Position numbers and translations under genes: made by a program | Part shown: positions 57,424-64,000 of the stretch, piece by piece | How positions within the stretch are numbered: position 1 is the stretch's first letter | How the letters are laid out: each line of letters begins with the position of its first letter | The notes under the pieces: model-generated | What the model was told of the DNA's origin: nothing | The model's input: the letters and a program-made list of their open reading frames with translations, nothing else | Database searches by the model: none | Assembly: GCA_035296625.1 (NCBI GenBank) | Contig: DATHAO010000011.1 | Location: forward strand, 1-64,000 | Source of the DNA: DATCLS01 sp035296625 | Lineage (GTDB): Bacteria; Actinomycetota; Acidimicrobiia; Acidimicrobiales; VFJN01 | Direction of reading: 5' to 3' | Length of the DNA: 64,000 nt

Positions 57424-58799
57424 ATGTGCCCCTGGGCCAGGTGGTTCAGCACGTCGGTGCGGCTGAACACGGTGTGGGGACGGCCGCCGGCGAGCACGAC
57501 GAGCGCCGGGGCGCGGTCGAGCAGCTCGACGGCGAGCGCGATCGGCTGGCCGACGCCGATCGTGGGCAGACGGTCGCCCATCACCTTCTCGACGGGCTCC
57601 TCCATGACCTGCGGGTCGCGGAACGCGAGGTCCATGAGGGCGAGCTCGTCGACCGCCCCGACGATCTCCGCGGCCGCCAGCGGCATCTCGCCCTTGGCGA
57701 CCGGCAGCTGCGACACGCCGTAACGCCGCATGACCTCCACGGCCCGCTCGACCGTGTCCTCGGGGTGCACGTAGACGAGCGGCGGGATGTCGCCGCCCCG
57801 CGCCTCGATGATGTCTGCGACCGTGTGGTCCGACCCGCGCACGAAGCCGTAGCCGGCCATCCACCGCTCGTCGAACACCCGCGACAGGTAGCCGCGGCCC
57901 GAGTCGGGTATGAGCACGACGATCAGGTCGTCCGGGCGCGCGTCGCGCGCCACCTCGAGGGCGGCGGCGACGGCCGTGCCGCCCGATCCGCCGATGAGCA
58001 GGCCCTCCTCGGCGGTGACCCGCCGGGCCATGAGGAAGCTGTCCTCGTCGCTCACGGCCACGACCCGGTCGACGAGCGAGGGGTCGTAGGTCGACGGCCA
58101 GAAGTCCTCGCCGATGCCCTCGACCAGGTACGGCCGCCCGGAGCCGCCCGAGTACACCGAGCCAGCCGGGTCCGCCCCCACGATCTGGATGTTCGGGTTG
58201 CGGGCCTTCAGGTAGCGGCCCACGCCCGTGATCGTGCCGCCGGTGCCGACACCGGCCACGAAGTGGGTGATGCGCCCGGCGGTCTGCCGCCACAGCTCGG
58301 GGCCGGTCGACTGCTCGTGGGCCCACGGGTTCCAGCGGTTGTCGTACTGGTTCGGGCGGAACGCCCCGGGCGTCTCGCGCACGAGCCGCTCTGCCACCGA
58401 GTAGTACGACTGTGGGTCGTCGGGCTCGACCGCGACCGGGCACACGACGACCCGGGCCCCGTAGGCCTCGAGCAGCCGGATCTTCTCGGGCGCCACCTTG
58501 TCCGTCACCACGAAGATGCAGTCGTAGCCCCTCTGGGCGGCCACGATGGCCAGGCCCACGCCGGTGTTGCCGGACGTGGGCTCGACGATCGTGCCGCCGG
58601 GGCGCAGCCGACCTTCGCGCTCGGCCTGCTCGACCATGGCGAGGGCCGGTCGGTCCTTCACGCTGCCGCCCGGGTTGAGCATCTCGAGCTTGGCGGCCAC
58701 CGGACCCCGCAGGCCGCGGGCCACCCGGCCCAGGCGCACCAACGGCGTGTCGCCGATCAGGTCGAGGAGCGAGTCGGCGATCTGCGGCTCGTCGGGCAT
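57420..58799 (-). CDS. cbs: cystathionine beta-synthase
   Basis: Condenses serine (or O-acetylserine) with homocysteine. The 459-residue protein matches the mycobacterial Cbs layout: PLP lysine K48 in NPGGSVKDRPA, VEPTSGNTGVGLA, GTGGTITGVGRYLK, VYSGGSGRPYLVEGIGEDFW, then two CBS domains (about 335-459). ATG 58797-58799 has no near ribosome-binding site; an in-frame CTG at 58815-58817 has AAGGGGG at ideal spacing and might be the true start. TATCGT at 58850-58855 may be the -10. Translationally coupled to the gamma-synthase/lyase gene. Confidence 0.94.
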   Translation of the reverse strand: MPDEPQIADSLLDLIGDTPLVRLGRVARGLRGPVAAKLEMLNPGGSVKDRPALAMVEQAEREGRLRPGGTIVEPTSGNTGVGLAIVAAQRGYDCIFVVTDKVAPEKIRLLEAYGARVVVCPVAVEPDDPQSYYSVAERLVRETPGAFRPNQYDNRWNPWAHEQSTGPELWRQTAGRITHFVAGVGTGGTITGVGRYLKARNPNIQIVGADPAGSVYSGGSGRPYLVEGIGEDFWPSTYDPSLVDRVVAVSDEDSFLMARRVTAEEGLLIGGSGGTAVAAALEVARDARPDDLIVVLIPDSGRGYLSRVFDERWMAGYGFVRGSDHTVADIIEARGGDIPPLVYVHPEDTVERAVEVMRRYGVSQLPVAKGEMPLAAAEIVGAVDELALMDLAFRDPQVMEEPVEKVMGDRLPTIGVGQPIALAVELLDRAPALVVLAGGRPHTVFSRTDVLNHLAQGHM

Positions 58800-58849
58800 G
58801 TCGGTCGCGTCGTCCAGCGCTGGACCCCCTTGTCGAGGTGGACGGCTCG

Positions 58850-58855
58850 ACGATA
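58850..58855 (-). promoter_or_regulatory. -10 element of the cbs operon
   Basis: TATCGT on the minus strand; predicted start near 58843, leaving about 26 nt to the CTG candidate and 44 nt to the ATG. Confidence 0.4.
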
Positions 58856-58865
58856 CCGGCACCGG

Positions 58866-59825
58866 TCAGGCGCTCGGCAGAACCAGGGCCGGCTTCACCG
58901 TGTCGCCGCGGTGGGCGACGTAGACGGCGACGAGCGCGCCGTCGGGCCCGATGACGGCCCACGGCCCGTCCGGCGCGTCGCTCGCGCCCGGCGGGTCGCC
59001 CCCGCCCGGCGTGTCGCCCCCGTCCGGCGCCGCGGGCACGCCCAGGACGGCGCGGGGCAGCACCCGGCCGTGGCGCACGAAGCCGAGCACGTCGCCGTCG
59101 ACCGTGATCCGGGGGTGGCCCCGCAGGGCCTCGACCGGCGGCAGCAGGCCATGGGGCGTCAGAGCCTCGAGCGCCACGGCCTCGTCGAGGCGGTACGGGC
59201 CCACGGCGGTTCGGCGCAGGTTCCGCAGGTGCGCACCGCCGCCCAGGGCGGCGCCGAGGTCCGCCGCCAGCGAGCGCACGTAGGTGCCCGACGAGCACGT
59301 GACGATGACCGGCCACACGCCGGGCGCCACGGCGCCGCCCACCTCGAAGCGGTCGACCCGCACCCGCACGGGGGCGCGCTCGACCTCGACGCCCTGGCGC
59401 GCCAGGGTGTGCAGGCGCCGCCCGTCGACCTTCTTGGCCGACACCATCGGCGGCACCTGGGCGATGTCGCCGGTCAGCCCCGCCGCCGCCGCCCGCACGG
59501 CGTCGCGGTCGACGCCGGCCATGTCCCAGGTGCCCGTGACCTCGCCCGAGGCGTCGAGCGTCGTGGTGGCGACGCCGAGCACAACCTCACCGGTGTAGGT
59601 CTTGTCGAGGCCCGAGAGGTACGTGAGCAGCCGGGTGGCCGCGCCCACGCCGAGCACGAGCACCCCGGTGGCGTCGGGATCGAGCGTGCCGGCGTGGCCG
59701 ACCTTGCGGGTGCCGAGCAGTGCGCGCGCCTTCGCCACCACGTCGTGCGACGTCCACCCCGCCGGCTTGTCGACGACGGCCACGCCCTCGACCGCGGGCG
59801 CGCCGACCGGCCCGGCCAGGCCCAC
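58866..59825 (-). CDS. truB: tRNA pseudouridine(55) synthase
   Basis: Makes pseudouridine 55 in the T-loop. The 319-residue protein has DKPAGWTSHDVVAKARALLG, KVGHAGTLDPDATGVLVLG with catalytic Asp49, KTYTGEVVLG, VPPMVSAKKVDGRRLHTLAR and TCSSGTYVRSLAADLG. The C-terminus contains a Gly/Asp/Pro low-complexity patch (about 275-295) inside the region that is normally a PUA-like domain. GTG start 59823-59825 only 2 bp after the rbfA stop, so coupled. Confidence 0.95.
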   Translation of the reverse strand: MGLAGPVGAPAVEGVAVVDKPAGWTSHDVVAKARALLGTRKVGHAGTLDPDATGVLVLGVGAATRLLTYLSGLDKTYTGEVVLGVATTTLDASGEVTGTWDMAGVDRDAVRAAAAGLTGDIAQVPPMVSAKKVDGRRLHTLARQGVEVERAPVRVRVDRFEVGGAVAPGVWPVIVTCSSGTYVRSLAADLGAALGGGAHLRNLRRTAVGPYRLDEAVALEALTPHGLLPPVEALRGHPRITVDGDVLGFVRHGRVLPRAVLGVPAAPDGGDTPGGGDPPGASDAPDGPWAVIGPDGALVAVYVAHRGDTVKPALVLPSA

Positions 59826-59827
59826 CC

Positions 59828-60292
59828 TCAGGCCTCGCGGTCGGCGGCGATGTCGTGGAGGATCTCCTCGATGCGCAACGCCTGGCTGATGACCGTGTCG
59901 GGGCGGAACACCAGCTCGGGCGTGCGCTTAATGCGGGCCTGCCGGGCGATGGCCGACTGCAGGCGGGCGCGGTGCCGGGCGAGCGCCTCGGCCACCGGGT
60001 CGCCGGCCTTGTCGGCCGAGCCGGCGTCTTCGGGCGAGCCCGCGTCGGCGGCGGCGTCGCCGTCGGCCGGGCGGTCGGACTCGGCGGCCTCGCCGCCGCC
60101 GAGTGTCGTGTAGTGCACGGTGGCGCGGTTGAGGTCGGAGTCGACCTCGACGGCCACGACGGTGAACAGGCCGAGGCGCGCATCGTCGATGCGCTCGATC
60201 TCCTCGGCGATGATCTCCTGGAGCAGGTGGTTCAGCCGGGCCGTGCGCGGATAGTCACGGGCGCCGGTGCTGCGTTGCGATCGACGGCTCAC
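59828..60292 (-). CDS. rbfA: 30S ribosome-binding factor A with an acidic insert
   Basis: Late 30S maturation and cold-shock factor. The 154-residue protein has the KH-like fold: RTARLNHLLQEIIAEEIERI, LGLFTVVAVEVDSDLNRATV, and IKRTPELVFRPDTVISQALR at the C-terminus. Odd: residues 65-99 are an Ala/Asp/Glu/Gly-rich insert (ESDRPADGDAAADAGSPEDA and more) in the loop after the second strand, absent from typical RbfA. GTG start 60290-60292 overlaps the DUF503 stop (GTGA) and has AGAGGAGG in front. Confidence 0.95.
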   Translation of the reverse strand: MSRRSQRSTGARDYPRTARLNHLLQEIIAEEIERIDDARLGLFTVVAVEVDSDLNRATVHYTTLGGGEAAESDRPADGDAAADAGSPEDAGSADKAGDPVAEALARHRARLQSAIARQARIKRTPELVFRPDTVISQALRIEEILHDIAADREA

Positions 60293-60585
60293 GGGTCCTC
60301 CTCTTCGATCCAGCTGCGGGTGACGCTGAGCACTTCGATCTCGGGGAACGACCACACGAAACGCTCGGCCTCGTCGAGGATCTCGACAAGGTGGGTCTGC
60401 GAGGGCGCCACAGCGGCCACCCCCAGCGTGGCCAGATGCCAGGCGTCGTGGTGCGCCACCTCGGAGACCGAGACCCGGTGGCGCTTGCGGAGCCCTTCGA
60501 CGATCGGGCGGATGAGCGCACGCTTGGCCTTCAGCGAGCGGCAGTCGCGCAGGTAGAGCTCGATCCGTACGACGGCAGCGTGCAC
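60289..60585 (-). CDS. DUF503 family protein (YlxP-like)
   Basis: A 98-residue protein of the YlxP/DUF503 family, found between infB and rbfA in many Gram-positives and tied by context to ribosome assembly; its molecular role is not settled. Seen: VRIELYLRDCRSLKAKRALI (the LKxKR signature), VSVSEVAHHDAWHLATLGVA, and a C-terminal helix with WSFPEIEVL. Two GTG codons lie at the start; the second (60583-60585) is preferred because TACGCT lies 6 nt upstream of it. Coupled to rbfA by GTGA. Confidence 0.93.
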   Translation of the reverse strand: MHAAVVRIELYLRDCRSLKAKRALIRPIVEGLRKRHRVSVSEVAHHDAWHLATLGVAAVAPSQTHLVEILDEAERFVWSFPEIEVLSVTRSWIEEEDP

Positions 60586-60591
60586 GCCCAC

Positions 60592-60597
60592 AGCGTA
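60592..60597 (-). promoter_or_regulatory. -10 element of the DUF503-rbfA-truB operon
   Basis: TACGCT on the minus strand with 6 nt to the second GTG. It would give this operon an internal promoter downstream of infB. Confidence 0.5.
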
Positions 60598-60636
60598 GGG
60601 CGGGCGCCCGGAGGCGCCCGCCCTACGCTCCGAGGC

Positions 60637-63750
<3,114 letters not shown>

Positions 63751-63877
63751 GTTCTCTGTGACCAGCCCTTCGTCTTTCGTTGGGCCGCGGACCGTGCACG
63801 TGACAGTGCGGTTCGCGGCCCCTTCATTGTCGCGCACCCCGCTCGAGCGGCACGAACGGTGTGGCGCGATCCTGCGA

Positions 63878-63893
63878 CGCTAGGGAGCTAGCG
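63878..63893. promoter_or_regulatory. palindrome at the ylxR-infB junction
   Basis: CGCTAG-GGAG-CTAGCG: 6-bp arms and a 4-nt loop, overlapping the ylxR stop codon. It could be a small processing or attenuation hairpin; on the minus strand it also contains TAGCGT, a possible -10 for infB. Confidence 0.3.
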
Positions 63894-64000
63894 CCGATCC
63901 GGACGGTGGCCGGTGACCCGCAGCGCCCGTGGGAACGCCTCGTGCCGTTCGGCCGTCGACCGGCACGCAACGAGCGTGTCCTTGCACAACCACGCCCCGC
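63888..64000 (-). CDS. ylxR: YlxR family protein, C-terminal end (5' part outside window)
   Basis: Too short to stand out, but the minus-strand frame from the window edge reads GAWLCKDTLVACRSTAERHE followed by AFPRALRVTGHRPDRR and a TAG (63888-63890). This matches the end of the YlxR/DUF448 RNA-binding family (GRGAxLC... then xAFxRALR). Position upstream of infB, 137 bp away, is the expected nusA-ylxR-infB order. The family has been linked to RNA binding and RNase P. Only 36 residues are visible. Confidence 0.75.
   Translation of the reverse strand, partial: GAWLCKDTLVACRSTAERHEAFPRALRVTGHRPDRR

Overview
The window comes from the chromosome of a high-GC actinobacterium. The guide genes (actinobacterial-type DapD, a RecA of mycobacterial length, MiaB/MiaA/DapF/HflX order, a LexA box of the CGAAC-N4-GTTCG type) and the dense GC-rich coding point to Actinobacteria. 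My best guess is class Acidimicrobiia (Iamia/Ilumatobacter-like), but that is inference. No rRNA, tRNA, CRISPR, insertion sequence or prophage was seen.

Most of the window is the conserved actinobacterial housekeeping block, read on the minus strand from right to left: ylxR (partial)-infB-DUF503-rbfA-truB, then cbs and a cystathionine gamma-synthase/lyase, ribF, an alpha/beta hydrolase, rpsO-pnp, an M16 peptidase, dapB, typA, dapA-rnj-mutM, ftsK, rimO-pgsA-cinA, recA, miaB, miaA-dapF-hflX, dapC, and finally dapD on the plus strand at the left edge. Five steps of the succinylase diaminopimelate/lysine pathway are therefore present (dapA, dapB, dapD, dapC, dapF); dapE is not in the window. Translation and RNA-turnover genes (infB, rbfA, truB, rpsO, pnp, rnj, typA, miaA, miaB, rimO, hflX) form the second theme, and recA/mutM/ftsK/cinA the third.

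Accessory genes sit between these blocks: a branched-chain amino-acid type ABC importer whose two permeases and two ATPases are fused in one 1459-residue chain with its binding protein downstream (9.8-15.9 kb); a MacB/FtsX-like ABC exporter pair (20.8-24.1 kb); a large LuxR-type (LAL) regulator (26.9-29.7 kb); a winged-helix protein, an ATP-grasp enzyme, SURF1 and an acyl-CoA ligase (33.3-37.6 kb); a VTT/DedA-like membrane protein followed by a relic of an ABC ATPase (37.8-39.1 kb); a DapA paralogue plus zinc alcohol dehydrogenase operon and a second acyl-CoA ligase (41.2-44.6 kb); an ABC-F protein with an apparent frameshift, an esterase and a GNAT (45.8-49.5 kb).

Regulation visible in the sequence: a recA promoter with a LexA box between its -35 and -10; a recurrent TANNNT -10 element lying only 6-10 nt before many start codons, which suggests that leaderless or near-leaderless mRNAs are common here; a palindrome over the promoter of an acyl-CoA ligase; and several strong hairpins after genes. 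Other oddities are a Cys-to-Ser change in the DapF active site, three non-conservative changes clustered in one RecA strand, low-complexity inserts in otherwise conserved proteins, and short tandem duplications at gene ends.
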